From contig NZ_FNEJ01000010.1 of the NCBI RefSeq assembly GCF_900100085.1, forward strand, positions 62,001 to 126,000: a DNA stretch of 64,000 nucleotides. Direction: 5' to 3'. The DNA comes from Salipiger marinus (GTDB lineage Bacteria > Pseudomonadota > Alphaproteobacteria > Rhodobacterales > Rhodobacteraceae). This document shows positions 45,430 to 55,809 of this stretch, one piece after another (within the stretch, counting starts at the first letter, position 1; the number at the start of each line of letters is the position of its first letter). A program made the translations under genes and the position numbers. The notes beneath the pieces are model-generated. The model searched no databases. It had not been told where the DNA came from and was given only the letters and a program-made list of their open reading frames with translations.

Positions 45430-46128
45430 TCAGCGTCCGGTGCTGCCCAGAACCGCCATGCCGGTGCCAAGGATCAGCTTGAGATCGTTGGCAAGGCTGG
45501 CATCGCTCAGATACTGCACGTCCATCCGCACCCGTTCGTCATAGCTGACATCGTTGCGGCCCGACACCTGCCAGAGCCCGGTGATGCCCGGCCGCATCGA
45601 CAGATAGGCGGTGCGGTAAAAGCCGTATTTCTTCATCTCGACGCGGGTCACGGGACGCGGGCCGACAAAGCTCATCTCGCCTTTCAGCACGTTCCAGATC
45701 TGCGGCAGCTCATCAAGGCTGGTCCTGCGGAGGAAGTTGCCGATCCGCGTGATGCGCGGGTCGTTGGTCAGCTTGTGGTCGCGGGCCCATTCTGCCGCAG
45801 CCTCGGGGTTGTCCGCCAGATGCTGCTGCAGCTTGGCTTCGGCATCAACCACCATCGTGCGGATTTTCCAGCAGCGGAACGACTTGCCGTTCCGGCCCAC
45901 GCGGCGATGCCCGAAAAAGCCGGGGCCTCCGTCGCGGCGGGTCAGCAGCCACAGCACGGTAATTACGGGCAGCAGCAGGGGAAGCATTGCGATGGCAAGG
46001 GTCAGATCCAGTGCGCGCTTCCCGAAACGGGTGTACATCGTGCGGCCTTCGTTCCGGACAGCGATCTTTCTGGCGCGGAAGGTGACGGGCGTCGCGTCAC
46101 TCATATCCATGAAATTCATCGCACCCAC
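45430..46128 (-). CDS. Undecaprenyl-phosphate sugar phosphotransferase, ExoY/PssA type
   Basis: A 232-residue initiating transferase that loads the first sugar-1-phosphate onto the lipid carrier for exopolysaccharide synthesis. It begins at GTG 46128, with AGGAG seven bases upstream. One transmembrane/re-entrant helix (about residues 40-62, ALDLTLAIAMLPLLLPVITVLWLL) precedes the catalytic domain: RVGRNGKSFRCWKIRTMVVDAEAKL, RRTSLDELPQIWNVLKGEMSFVGPRPVTRVEM, MRPGITGLWQVSGRND. It has no Wzx, Wzy or glycosyltransferase neighbours directly beside it; those lie at 52-62 kb. The upstream 600 bp holds a CtrA box and repeated half-sites. Confidence 0.94.
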   Translation of the reverse strand: MGAMNFMDMSDATPVTFRARKIAVRNEGRTMYTRFGKRALDLTLAIAMLPLLLPVITVLWLLTRRDGGPGFFGHRRVGRNGKSFRCWKIRTMVVDAEAKLQQHLADNPEAAAEWARDHKLTNDPRITRIGNFLRRTSLDELPQIWNVLKGEMSFVGPRPVTRVEMKKYGFYRTAYLSMRPGITGLWQVSGRNDVSYDERVRMDVQYLSDASLANDLKLILGTGMAVLGSTGR

Positions 46129-46219
46129 GGTTCAGCTCCTAATTTTTCTGGCAAGAGGTTTCTGTAAATATTCAGCGCCCAGAAAAACACGGACGCGATC
46201 TTCAAAACCTTCAGACCAC

Positions 46220-46235
46220 TTAATCGTTTGTTAAC
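46220..46235 (-). promoter_or_regulatory. CtrA-type box upstream of the exopolysaccharide sugar transferase
   Basis: TTAATCGTTTGTTAAC is an exact TTAA-N7-TTAAC match. It lies 92 bp upstream of the GTG start at 46128, in the AT-richer intergenic region. Confidence 0.6.
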
Positions 46236-46401
46236 ACTACTAACGCAACACTCACATGTCGATATGCAGCTGCAGCATTGCCGCTGCCCGGTTTTCGCAA
46301 TCGGCGCTGTTACCTAAGAAACTTCCGTTGTTTCGCGACGGATCGTGTCACTGGGTCAAGGCACTGCGTCTAACTTCCGGGCAGATGCGACCAGCGCTAA
46401 C

Positions 46402-46474
46402 GTCTTGTTACTCCTTAATTTTCACAAGACTTGGCTAATGCTCTGCTATGTCTTGCCCGGGGTTTAGGCAAGAC
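46402..46474. promoter_or_regulatory. Four GTCTTG/CAAGAC half-sites in two inverted repeats
   Basis: GTCTTGT (46402-46408) faces ACAAGAC (46424-46430) across 15 bases. GTCTTGCC (46450-46457) faces GGCAAGAC (46467-46474) across 9 bases. The same hexamer in both suggests one regulator with paired binding. The second repeat could also form an RNA hairpin. Confidence 0.5.
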
Positions 46475-46697
46475 GCATTAATTTTGCAAGCAAAGGTTGA
46501 GGTGGCGCAATCATTTTATTAAATTTCTGCGACGCAGCATCCGCTGCCCAAATATGCGCCAGCGCTGCATCATTCTGGCGGAAGACCGCCATCCCTTGGA
46601 GGGGGATCCGGGCAGCAAACCCCGCCCGACGGCGCCCGTGGCGCGCCGAAGTGGCGAATCGTGAAGCTGGGGGAAGGGGCCCGCGCGGCTGAGGGGG

Positions 46698-46723
46698 CCG
46701 GACGCGGCGCAGGCCGCGTCCGG
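46698..46723 (-). terminator. GC-rich hairpin downstream of katG
   Basis: CCGGACGCGGC (46698-46708) pairs perfectly with GCCGCGTCCGG (46713-46723), loop GCAG. It begins 8 bp past the katG stop. There is no T-run, so it may be a Rho-dependent or stabilising hairpin. Confidence 0.5.
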
Positions 46724-46730
46724 GGGTGGC

Positions 46731-49472
<2,742 letters not shown>

Positions 49473-50384
49473 ATGTTCCGCAGCATTCTGCTGGCCGCTT
49501 TGGCCGTGATCTCGCTCAGTTCCGCAGCACAGGCCGAAGACCGGGTCAGGCTGGGCTATGGGCGGCTTCTGACCAATGATTCCTTCGGTGACGTGCACGA
49601 CCGCTGGCAGACGGGATCGGTCGCTTCCAGCCGGATCTGGGGGCCGGGCTGGTCCGGGCGGGCGCCGCTGCGGCCTTTCGATCTGCTGGAGCTGCGGCTT
49701 GGCGTGCAGGTGATGGCGCCGGGCGATCTGCGCCAGCCCGACCCCGATGACCGGCCCTTTGCCGGGGCGCTGTCGCTGGGGCTGCACACGCATTTCAGCC
49801 GGGGGGATCTGGACTGGACGCTGGGCGGCGATCTGGTGGTGACCGGCCCGCAGACCCGTCTGGGAGAATTGCAGACCGCGATGCATGACAGCGTCGGGGC
49901 GGTGACGGTGCCGCCTTCGGTGCTGGACGATCAGGTGAAGGACGGGCTGCACCCGACGCTGGTCGCCGAAGCCGGGCGCGAGCTGGACTTTGGCCGCGCC
50001 CGGCTGCGGCCCTTTGCCGAGGCGCGGCTGGGGGCGGAAAGCCTGCTGCGCGCCGGGGTCGACCTGACGCTGGGCCGCGTGGGGCAGGGCGAGCTTCTGG
50101 TGCGCGATCCGGTGACCGGGCAGCGCTACCGGGTCATCACCGATCCGGTGCCGGGCATGGCGCTGGTCTTTGGCGCCGACATCGCCCATGTGGCGGAAAG
50201 CGCGTTCCTGCCCGAAAGCTCGGGCGCCGATCTGCGCGCCACCCGTGAAAGGCTGCGGGCGGGCCTGCACTGGCAGGGCGACCGGATGGCGCTGTTTTAC
50301 GGCCTGACATGGCTGGGCCGGGAATTCGAGGCCCAGCCCGAGGGCCAGCTTGTCGGCTCGCTGCGGCTGCAGGTGTCGTTCTAG
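49473..50384 (+). CDS. Outer-membrane lipid A deacylase-like protein (LpxR/DUF2219 family)
   Basis: A 303-residue protein with a Sec signal (MFRSILLAALAVISLSSAAQA) starting at ATG 49473; an earlier GTG would precede the signal without benefit. The mature N-terminus RLGYGRLLTNDSFGDVHDRWQTGSVASSRIWG carries the Asn-Asp pair and Ser that are catalytic in LpxR. Alternating amphipathic strands and a C-terminal LRLQVSF ending in Phe mark an outer-membrane beta-barrel. LpxR removes the 3'-acyloxyacyl chain of lipid A. Activity here is inferred from the family. It is convergent with an SH3 protein gene. Confidence 0.82.
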   Translation: MFRSILLAALAVISLSSAAQAEDRVRLGYGRLLTNDSFGDVHDRWQTGSVASSRIWGPGWSGRAPLRPFDLLELRLGVQVMAPGDLRQPDPDDRPFAGALSLGLHTHFSRGDLDWTLGGDLVVTGPQTRLGELQTAMHDSVGAVTVPPSVLDDQVKDGLHPTLVAEAGRELDFGRARLRPFAEARLGAESLLRAGVDLTLGRVGQGELLVRDPVTGQRYRVITDPVPGMALVFGADIAHVAESAFLPESSGADLRATRERLRAGLHWQGDRMALFYGLTWLGREFEAQPEGQLVGSLRLQVSF

Positions 50385-50393
50385 GCCTGCGGG

Positions 50394-50894
50394 TCAGTCG
50401 CGCAGTTCTTCGGGATCCACGCCCCAGAGCGTGGCCTTGGGCGCCCAGCCGTCATAGCCGCCCGCCGAAATCTCGCACCAGTCGGCCACGCATTCGCCCA
50501 GTCTGGCCACCACGCCAAGCGCCAGCTTCGCCTCCACCGGGGAATTGCCATCGGCGCGGCTGTGCAGTTCCAGCATGTCCTGATCCACGATCACGGTGCG
50601 GACGCCGGACAGCAGCGAATAATGCACCCAGCCCCCGGCGCCGTCCCGGTCGCGCACCCGGCGCCAGTGGCCATATTCCGCCGTCACCTCGACCGGAAGG
50701 TCGCGGCGTTTGTAGACCCAGTCGATGCGATGGGTCAGCGACGGACCGCGCCGCACGTTCACCTCGCTGGATTTCAGCGACACGAACCGCGGCAGCGGCA
50801 GGTTGGTGACCGATCCGCGCTCTTCCTCGGCCAGCGCTCCGCTGCCGCAGAGCAGGGCGGCAACCAGTCCGGTCAACACAGTTTTCCTGATCAT
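50394..50894 (-). CDS. Exported SH3-domain protein
   Basis: A 166-residue periplasmic protein. The start MIRKTVLTGLVAALLCGSGALAEEE at 50894 opens a Sec signal; the longer frame upstream is a shadow of the divergent dehydrogenase gene. Two bacterial SH3-like units follow: SLKSSEVNVRRGPSLTHRIDWVYKRRDLPVEVTAEYGHWRRVRDRDGAGGWVHYSLLSG and ELHSRADGNSPVEAKLALGVVARLGECVADWCEISAGGYDGWAPKATLWGV. Such proteins are common next to 2-hydroxyacid dehydrogenase genes in alphaproteobacteria. A cell-wall binding role is assumed, not shown. Confidence 0.88.
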   Translation of the reverse strand: MIRKTVLTGLVAALLCGSGALAEEERGSVTNLPLPRFVSLKSSEVNVRRGPSLTHRIDWVYKRRDLPVEVTAEYGHWRRVRDRDGAGGWVHYSLLSGVRTVIVDQDMLELHSRADGNSPVEAKLALGVVARLGECVADWCEISAGGYDGWAPKATLWGVDPEELRD

Positions 50895-51000
50895 TGCTCC
50901 GCGTCCTGCCCGAGATTTTCCGGCGGGGTTCTTGTGCCCCGTCCAGTCATGCGACACTGTGCCAAAGCAGATCTGCGTTGCATAGGGAGGCTGACCCGCG

Positions 51001-51987
51001 ATGCCGCAAAAACGCCTGAGTGTTGTCGTGACGCGACGCCTGCCCGAAGTGGTGGAAACGCGCCTGACCGAACTGTTCGACGTGACGCTGCGCGAGGATG
51101 ACACGCCGATGACCCGCGCCGAACTGGTCGCGGCGGTCGCCTCGGCTGACGTGCTGGTGCCCACCATCACCGATGTGATCGATGCCGGGCTGATCGGTCA
51201 GGCGGGGCCGAACCTGCGGCTGATCGCGAATTACGGCGCCGGGGTCGATCATATCGATGTGGAAACCGCCCGTGCGCGCGGCATCATGGTGTCGAACACA
51301 CCCGGGGTGATGACCGACGACACCGCCGACATGGTGATGGGGCTGATGCTGGCCGTCACCCGGCGGATGCAGGAAGGTCTGGCGGTGATGCAGGCCGACC
51401 AGTGGCAGGGCTGGGCGCCGACGGCGTTTCTGGGCGCGCGGCTGGGGGGCAAGCGGCTGGGGATCCTTGGCATGGGCCGCATCGGGCAGGCGGTGGCGCG
51501 GCGCGCCCGCGCCTTTGGCATGCAGATCCATTACCACAACCGCCGCCGCCTGCGCCCCGAGACCGAAGAGGCGCTGGAGGCGACATGGTGGGAAAGCCTT
51601 GACCAGATGGTGGCGCGGATGGACGTGATTTCGGTCAACTGCCCGCACACGCCTTCGACCTTTCACCTGCTGAACGCGCGGCGGCTGAAGCTGATGAAGC
51701 CAAGCGCGGTGCTGGTCAACACCTCGCGCGGCGAGGTGATCGACGAGGCGGCGCTGACCCGGATGCTGAAGGCGCGGGACCTGGGCGGCGCGGGGCTGGA
51801 TGTCTACCAGCACGGCATCAAGGGCCATCCGGATCTGGTGAACATGCCCAATGTGGTGATGCTGCCGCATATGGGCTCGGCCACGCTGGAAGGCCGGGTC
51901 GAGATGGGCGAGAAAGTGATCATCAACGTAAAGACCTTTGCCGACGGGCACCGCCCGCCGGATCAGGTCGTTCCGGCAATGCTCTGA
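51001..51987 (+). CDS. D-isomer-specific 2-hydroxyacid dehydrogenase (glyoxylate/hydroxypyruvate reductase-like)
   Basis: A 328-residue NAD(P)-dependent dehydrogenase. The nucleotide-binding motif is LGGKRLGILGMGRIGQAVARRARAFGM. The substrate-binding ANYGAGVDHIDV, the catalytic Arg in VLVNTSRGEVIDEAAL and the catalytic His in MLPHMGSAT are present. Where the third catalytic residue is normally a Glu after the DV of the motif (DVFxxEP), this protein reads GLDVYQHGIKGHP, so the usual Glu is missing at that spot. Likely substrates are glyoxylate, hydroxypyruvate or D-glycerate. It is followed 30 bp later by rfbD on the same strand. Confidence 0.9.
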   Translation: MPQKRLSVVVTRRLPEVVETRLTELFDVTLREDDTPMTRAELVAAVASADVLVPTITDVIDAGLIGQAGPNLRLIANYGAGVDHIDVETARARGIMVSNTPGVMTDDTADMVMGLMLAVTRRMQEGLAVMQADQWQGWAPTAFLGARLGGKRLGILGMGRIGQAVARRARAFGMQIHYHNRRRLRPETEEALEATWWESLDQMVARMDVISVNCPHTPSTFHLLNARRLKLMKPSAVLVNTSRGEVIDEAALTRMLKARDLGGAGLDVYQHGIKGHPDLVNMPNVVMLPHMGSATLEGRVEMGEKVIINVKTFADGHRPPDQVVPAML

Positions 51988-52017
51988 CAGCGGCTCCACG
52001 AAAGGACGGACGGTAGA

Positions 52018-52869
52018 ATGCGGATCATGGTTTTCGGCAAGACCGGACAGGTCGCCCGCGAGGTGCAGCGGCAGGCGCAGGTCAATGCGCTGGGTCGCGA
52101 CGAGGCGGATCTGGCCGATCCCGCCGACTGCGCCGAGGCGATCCGCGCCGAAGCGCCGGATGTGGTGATCAATGCCGCCGCCTATACCGCCGTGGACCGC
52201 GCCGAAACCGAGGAAGATCTGGCGCGCGTCATCAATGCCGAGGCGCCGGGCGCCATGGCGCGGGCCTGCGCCGATCTGGGCATTCCCTTCATCCATATCT
52301 CCACCGATTACGTCTTTGACGGTGCCGGAGAGACGCCCTTTGCCCCCGACCATCCCACCGGCCCCTTGGGCGCCTATGGCCGCACCAAGCTTGCGGGCGA
52401 AGAGGCGGTGCGCGCGGCGGGCGGGGTCCATGCCATCTTCCGCACCAGCTGGGTGGTGTCGGCGCATGGCAGCAATTTCGTCAAGACCATGCTGCGGCTG
52501 GGGGCAGAGCGCGACCGGCTGACCATCGTGGCCGATCAGGTGGGCGGGCCGACGCCTGCCGCCGACATCGCGGCGCTTTGCCTTGCCGCTGCGGCGCAGC
52601 TGGTGGAGGATCCGGACAAGACCGGCACCTATCACATCTCCGGCGGCCCCGATGTCAGCTGGGCGGATTTTGCGCGCGAGATCTTTGCGCAGGCGGGGAT
52701 CAGCTGCGAAGTGGCGGACATTCCCTCCTCGGACTATCCCACCCCCGCCACGCGCCCGCAGAATTCACGCATGGACAACCGCGCCACCGAAGCGGTCTTT
52801 GGCCTTGCGCGGCCCGACTGGCGCGCCGGTCTGTCGCGGATTCTGGAGGATCTGGGCCAGCGCGCCTAG
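52018..52869 (+). CDS. rfbD: dTDP-4-dehydrorhamnose reductase
   Basis: A 283-residue short-chain-dehydrogenase-type enzyme that makes dTDP-L-rhamnose, a donor for surface polysaccharides. The NAD(P) motif is MRIMVFGKTGQVAREVQ, the sugar-site pattern is DVVINAAAYTAVDRAETEEDLARVINAEAP, and the catalytic Thr-Tyr-Lys set is in HISTDYVFDG and GAYGRTKLAGEEAV. VADQVGGPTPAADIA and YHISGGPDVSWADFAREIF are typical C-terminal motifs. rfbA, rfbB and rfbC are not in the window. It overlaps the convergent glycosyltransferase gene by 4 bp. Confidence 0.95.
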   Translation: MRIMVFGKTGQVAREVQRQAQVNALGRDEADLADPADCAEAIRAEAPDVVINAAAYTAVDRAETEEDLARVINAEAPGAMARACADLGIPFIHISTDYVFDGAGETPFAPDHPTGPLGAYGRTKLAGEEAVRAAGGVHAIFRTSWVVSAHGSNFVKTMLRLGAERDRLTIVADQVGGPTPAADIAALCLAAAAQLVEDPDKTGTYHISGGPDVSWADFAREIFAQAGISCEVADIPSSDYPTPATRPQNSRMDNRATEAVFGLARPDWRAGLSRILEDLGQRA

Positions 52870-53789
52870 ATCCGGCCCAGCATCGCGGCGCCCGCCATCA
52901 GCAGGGTTTCCATGCGGCCCTGACGGTGCAGCCCCAGCCGCTGCCAGCCCGCCACCACCCGTGGCCCCTTGCGGCGGCGCAGGGCGGCAAATTCCGTCAG
53001 CAGCGCCCGGTTTTCCGGGGTCAGCAGATGCTGGTTGCGCTGCAGCGCGCGGATGTTGCGGGTCATCCAGTGGTGATAGCGCCCCTGCCAGATGGTGCCC
53101 AGCCGGGCGTAACGCGCGCCGAAGCCTCGGTTGCGGCCCAGCGTGTTTTCCTCGTGCTGGCGGTAGAACAGCGTGGGCTGCGCGTCATACAGGATGCGCC
53201 CCGCCGCCCCGGTGACCAGCAGGTAGAACCACCAGTCGTGAAAGGCGGGCAGCGGATCGGCGCCCGCCTCGCGCGCCAGCGCCACCGCCTCGGGGGACAG
53301 CACCATGGTGTTGCCGCCCGCCACGGTCTGGATCAGCGCGTTGCGGAAACAGGGCGGGCGCTGCCAGAGCGGCGAGGTGGCGCGGGGATGGTCGGGATCA
53401 TGCCCCAGATCGGTGCGCGAACAGTAAAGCGCCACACCCGGTGCTGCCCCCAGCCGGTCCAGCGCGCGGTCCAGCCGGTGCGGATACCAGATGTCATCCT
53501 GATCGCAGAAGGCGACCGGGCCGGGCGGCAGATCCTGACGGCAGAGCAGGGTCAGGAAATTCGCCGCCACCCCGCGCCGGGGCCCGTCGAACAGCCGCAC
53601 CTCCTGCGGGACGCGGGCGGCGAAGTCGGCCAGAATGTCGCGCGTGTCATCGGTGGATCCGTCATCGCCGACCCAGAGCCGCCAGTCGTGATGGGTCTGG
53701 GCCGCGATCGACTCAAGCTGCGCCGCCAGATGTGCGGCGCCGTTCCACGTCGCCATCAGGATGGTGATCTGGGTCTTGGGGGTCATCAT
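52866..53789 (-). CDS. Glycosyltransferase family 2
   Basis: A 307-residue GT-A fold enzyme. The N-terminus TQITILMATWNGAAHLAAQLESIAAQTHHDWRLWVGDDGSTDDTRDIL is the nucleotide-sugar binding half. AFCDQDDIWYPHRLDRAL contains the DxD metal motif, and TVAGGNTMVLSPEA plus FHDWWFYLLVTGAAGRILYD form the acceptor region. This DQDD subtype commonly transfers rhamnose or related sugars, fitting its place beside rfbD, but the sugar is not proven. The C-terminus is basic and may contact the membrane. Two adjacent ATGs start the gene. Confidence 0.9.
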   Translation of the reverse strand: MMTPKTQITILMATWNGAAHLAAQLESIAAQTHHDWRLWVGDDGSTDDTRDILADFAARVPQEVRLFDGPRRGVAANFLTLLCRQDLPPGPVAFCDQDDIWYPHRLDRALDRLGAAPGVALYCSRTDLGHDPDHPRATSPLWQRPPCFRNALIQTVAGGNTMVLSPEAVALAREAGADPLPAFHDWWFYLLVTGAAGRILYDAQPTLFYRQHEENTLGRNRGFGARYARLGTIWQGRYHHWMTRNIRALQRNQHLLTPENRALLTEFAALRRRKGPRVVAGWQRLGLHRQGRMETLLMAGAAMLGRI

Positions 53790-53857
53790 CCTTGGCCGGA
53801 AACCTGTCCTTCGCTGGCTGCATCATCCGCCGGGCAGGGGCAAACGGCAAGCCGCGA

Positions 53858-53888
53858 GAAAAGCGGCCCGGCAGCTTCCTGCCGGGCC
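53858..53888 (-). terminator. Terminator of leuA
   Basis: GGCCCGGCAG (53865-53874) pairs with CTGCCGGGCC (53879-53888), loop CTTC. In the minus-strand transcript the stem is followed by GCTTTTCTCG. It lies 22 bp beyond the leuA stop. Confidence 0.85.
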
Positions 53889-53910
53889 GGTCGGGCAGAT
53901 CCAAGGCGGA

Positions 53911-55476
53911 TCAGCTCACATCCTTGTAGCTGATTTCCTTGGTGTCGGTGCCGGTTTTGCTGCGGCGCACATGCAGCCGGTTCAGCGCGTTCACATAGGC
54001 CTTGGCCGAGGCATAGACCGTATCGGTATCGGCGGACTGGCCGGTGGCGATCTTGCCGTCTTCCTCCAGCCGGACCGACACGGTGGCCTGCGCGTCGGTG
54101 CCTTCGGTCACGGCGTTCACCTGATAAAGCTGCAGCCGCGCCTTATTGGGATAAAGCGCGCGCACCGCCTTGAAGGTGGCATCCACCGGGCCGTCACCTT
54201 CCATCGTGGTGGACATTTCCTGCCCGCCCACTTCCATCTCCAGAACGGCCTCTGCCGGGCCGCCAGTGCCACAGACCACTTTCAGCGAGACGATTTCCAG
54301 ATGGTCGGCGCCTTCGGTCATGGCGGCGGTGACCAGCGCGAGGATGTCCTCGTCGAACACCTCTTTCTTGCGGTCGGCCAGATCCTTGAACCGCACGAAG
54401 ATGTCCTTGAGCTGGTTGTCGCCCACCTCGACGCCAAGATCGCGCAGCTTGGCGCGCAGGGCGGCGCGGCCCGAATGCTTGCCAAGCGGCAGCGAGGTGC
54501 CGGCAAGGCCCACATCCTCGGGGCGCATGATCTCGAACGTTTCCTTGTTCTTCAGCATACCGTCCTGATGGATGCCGGATTCATGCGCAAAGGCGTTCTT
54601 GCCGACGATGGCCTTGTTGAACTGCACCGGGAAGCCCGAGACGGTGGAGACGCGGCGCGAGATATGCATGATCTTGCGGGTGTCGACGCCGGTGGCGAAG
54701 GGCATGATGTCGCCCCGCACCTTCAGCGCCATCACCACCTCTTCCAGCGCGGTGTTGCCCGCGCGTTCGCCCAGACCGTTGATCGTGCATTCCACCTGCC
54801 GCGCGCCGCCTTCGACGGCGGCCAGCGTGTTGGCGGTCGCAAGGCCCAGATCGTTGTGGCAATGCGTGGCAAAGATCACCTCGTCCGCGCCCGGCACCGT
54901 CTGGATCAGGCGGCGGATCAGGTCGGCGGATTCGCGCGGCGCGGTATAGCCCACGGTATCGGGGATGTTGATGGTGGTGGCGCCCGCCTTGATGGCGATC
55001 TCCACAACGCGGCAGAGGTAATCCCATTCGGTGCGGGTCGCGTCCATGGGCGACCACTGCACGTTGTCGCAGAGGTTGCGGGCATGGGTGACCGTCTGGT
55101 GGATGCGGTCGGCCATCTCGTCCATGCTGAGATTGGGAATGGCGCGGTGCAGCGGCGAGGTGCCGATAAACGTGTGGATGCGCGGGCGCGGCGCCTGTCT
55201 CACCGCCTCCCAGCAGCGGTCGATGTCGCCAAGCTGGGCGCGGGCCAGACCGCAGATCACTGCCGTCTTGCTGCGCTGCGCGATTTCGGACACGGCGCGG
55301 AAATCGCCTTCGGAGGCGATGGGAAACCCGGCCTCGATGATGTCCACGCCCATATCTTCCAGCAGCTCGGCGATTTCGAGCTTTTCGGCATGGGTCATGG
55401 TGGCGCCGGGGGACTGTTCGCCGTCGCGGAGCGTCGTGTCAAAGATATAGACGCGGGATTTGGAATCGTCGGTCAT
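53911..55476 (-). CDS. leuA: 2-isopropylmalate synthase
   Basis: A 521-residue enzyme that condenses acetyl-CoA with 2-oxoisovalerate in the first step of leucine synthesis. The start MTDDSKSRVYIFDTTLRDGEQSPG at 55476 has GGAAAG upstream. The metal and active site is DTTLRDGEQSPGATM and HCHNDLGLATANTLAAVEGGARQVECTINGLGERAGNTALEEVVMAL. GKHSGRAALRAKL and a C-terminal allosteric domain (LKVVCGTGGPAEAVLEMEVGGQE...) give leucine feedback control. Upstream lies a leucine-rich leader peptide, so expression is probably attenuated by leucyl-tRNA supply. A longer in-frame extension upstream is discounted. Confidence 0.97.
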   Translation of the reverse strand: MTDDSKSRVYIFDTTLRDGEQSPGATMTHAEKLEIAELLEDMGVDIIEAGFPIASEGDFRAVSEIAQRSKTAVICGLARAQLGDIDRCWEAVRQAPRPRIHTFIGTSPLHRAIPNLSMDEMADRIHQTVTHARNLCDNVQWSPMDATRTEWDYLCRVVEIAIKAGATTINIPDTVGYTAPRESADLIRRLIQTVPGADEVIFATHCHNDLGLATANTLAAVEGGARQVECTINGLGERAGNTALEEVVMALKVRGDIMPFATGVDTRKIMHISRRVSTVSGFPVQFNKAIVGKNAFAHESGIHQDGMLKNKETFEIMRPEDVGLAGTSLPLGKHSGRAALRAKLRDLGVEVGDNQLKDIFVRFKDLADRKKEVFDEDILALVTAAMTEGADHLEIVSLKVVCGTGGPAEAVLEMEVGGQEMSTTMEGDGPVDATFKAVRALYPNKARLQLYQVNAVTEGTDAQATVSVRLEEDGKIATGQSADTDTVYASAKAYVNALNRLHVRRSKTGTDTKEISYKDVS

Positions 55477-55533
55477 GTCGGGGACTTTCCTGAATGTCTT
55501 CGTCCTGTGGGGTTCGCGGCGCGAAACGGTCCT

Positions 55534-55569
55534 CCTCTGAGCGGTCGCGCCGTGATGCGCGCTCAGAGG
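55534..55569 (-). promoter_or_regulatory. Attenuator-type stem-loop of the leuA leader
   Basis: CCTCTGAGCG (55534-55543) pairs perfectly with CGCTCAGAGG (55560-55569). One arm contains the last Leu codon and the stop of the leader peptide, so ribosome position controls folding. A competing 6-bp pairing (GGCGCG 55518-55523 with CGCGCC 55546-55551) overlaps its loop. Confidence 0.65.
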
Positions 55570-55652
55570 CGGATTAGGAGAAGACGCAGGCCAAGCGCAA
55601 GCGGCGCGCCGGGGGCGCGCAGGGCTGCGGGAATGTGGCCAAGGGTCATCAT
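55563..55652 (-). CDS. leuL: leu operon leader peptide
   Basis: A 29-residue open frame just upstream of leuA, in the same direction, with tandem ATGs at 55652 and 55649. Nine of 29 residues are Leu, and the end is LRLLLIRL followed immediately by TGA. The Leu codons include CTG, CTT, CTC and the rare CTA. The stop lies within an inverted repeat. This is the classic design of transcription attenuation by stalled ribosomes when leucyl-tRNA is scarce. It starts close to a possible promoter and ends 87 bp before leuA. I see no classic T-run, so how termination occurs is open. Confidence 0.75.
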   Translation of the reverse strand: MMTLGHIPAALRAPGAPLALGLRLLLIRL

Positions 55653-55659
55653 GGACCTG

Positions 55660-55687
55660 ACTATACGCAGGGATCGGCAAATGAAAA
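55660..55687 (-). promoter_or_regulatory. Possible promoter of leuL-leuA
   Basis: On the minus strand TTTTCA (55687-55682) and TATAGT (55665-55660) are separated by 16 bases. The predicted start would lie next to the leader ATG, giving a nearly leaderless transcript. Confidence 0.4.
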
Positions 55688-55809
55688 CCGCAAAATCGCC
55701 GGGATTTCCCATTAATCTTTGCCGCAGCGCAGCAGCGGCGGCGCAGGGTTGAGCGACGCCACTTTGACGCCATATCCTGACAGGGACGGGGACAGCACAG
55801 GGGGACGGC

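Larger units (their letters stand above)
46129..46730. other. Long AT-richer regulatory intergenic region
   Basis: About 600 bp between the sugar transferase start and the katG stop, visibly richer in A and T than its surroundings. No credible gene is seen. It contains a CtrA-type box (46220-46235), two inverted repeats built on GTCTTG/CAAGAC (46402-46474), a similar GGCAAGAG at 46150-46157, and a GC hairpin next to katG (46698-46723). The size suggests complex control of the exopolysaccharide gene or an unseen small RNA. Confidence 0.6.
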
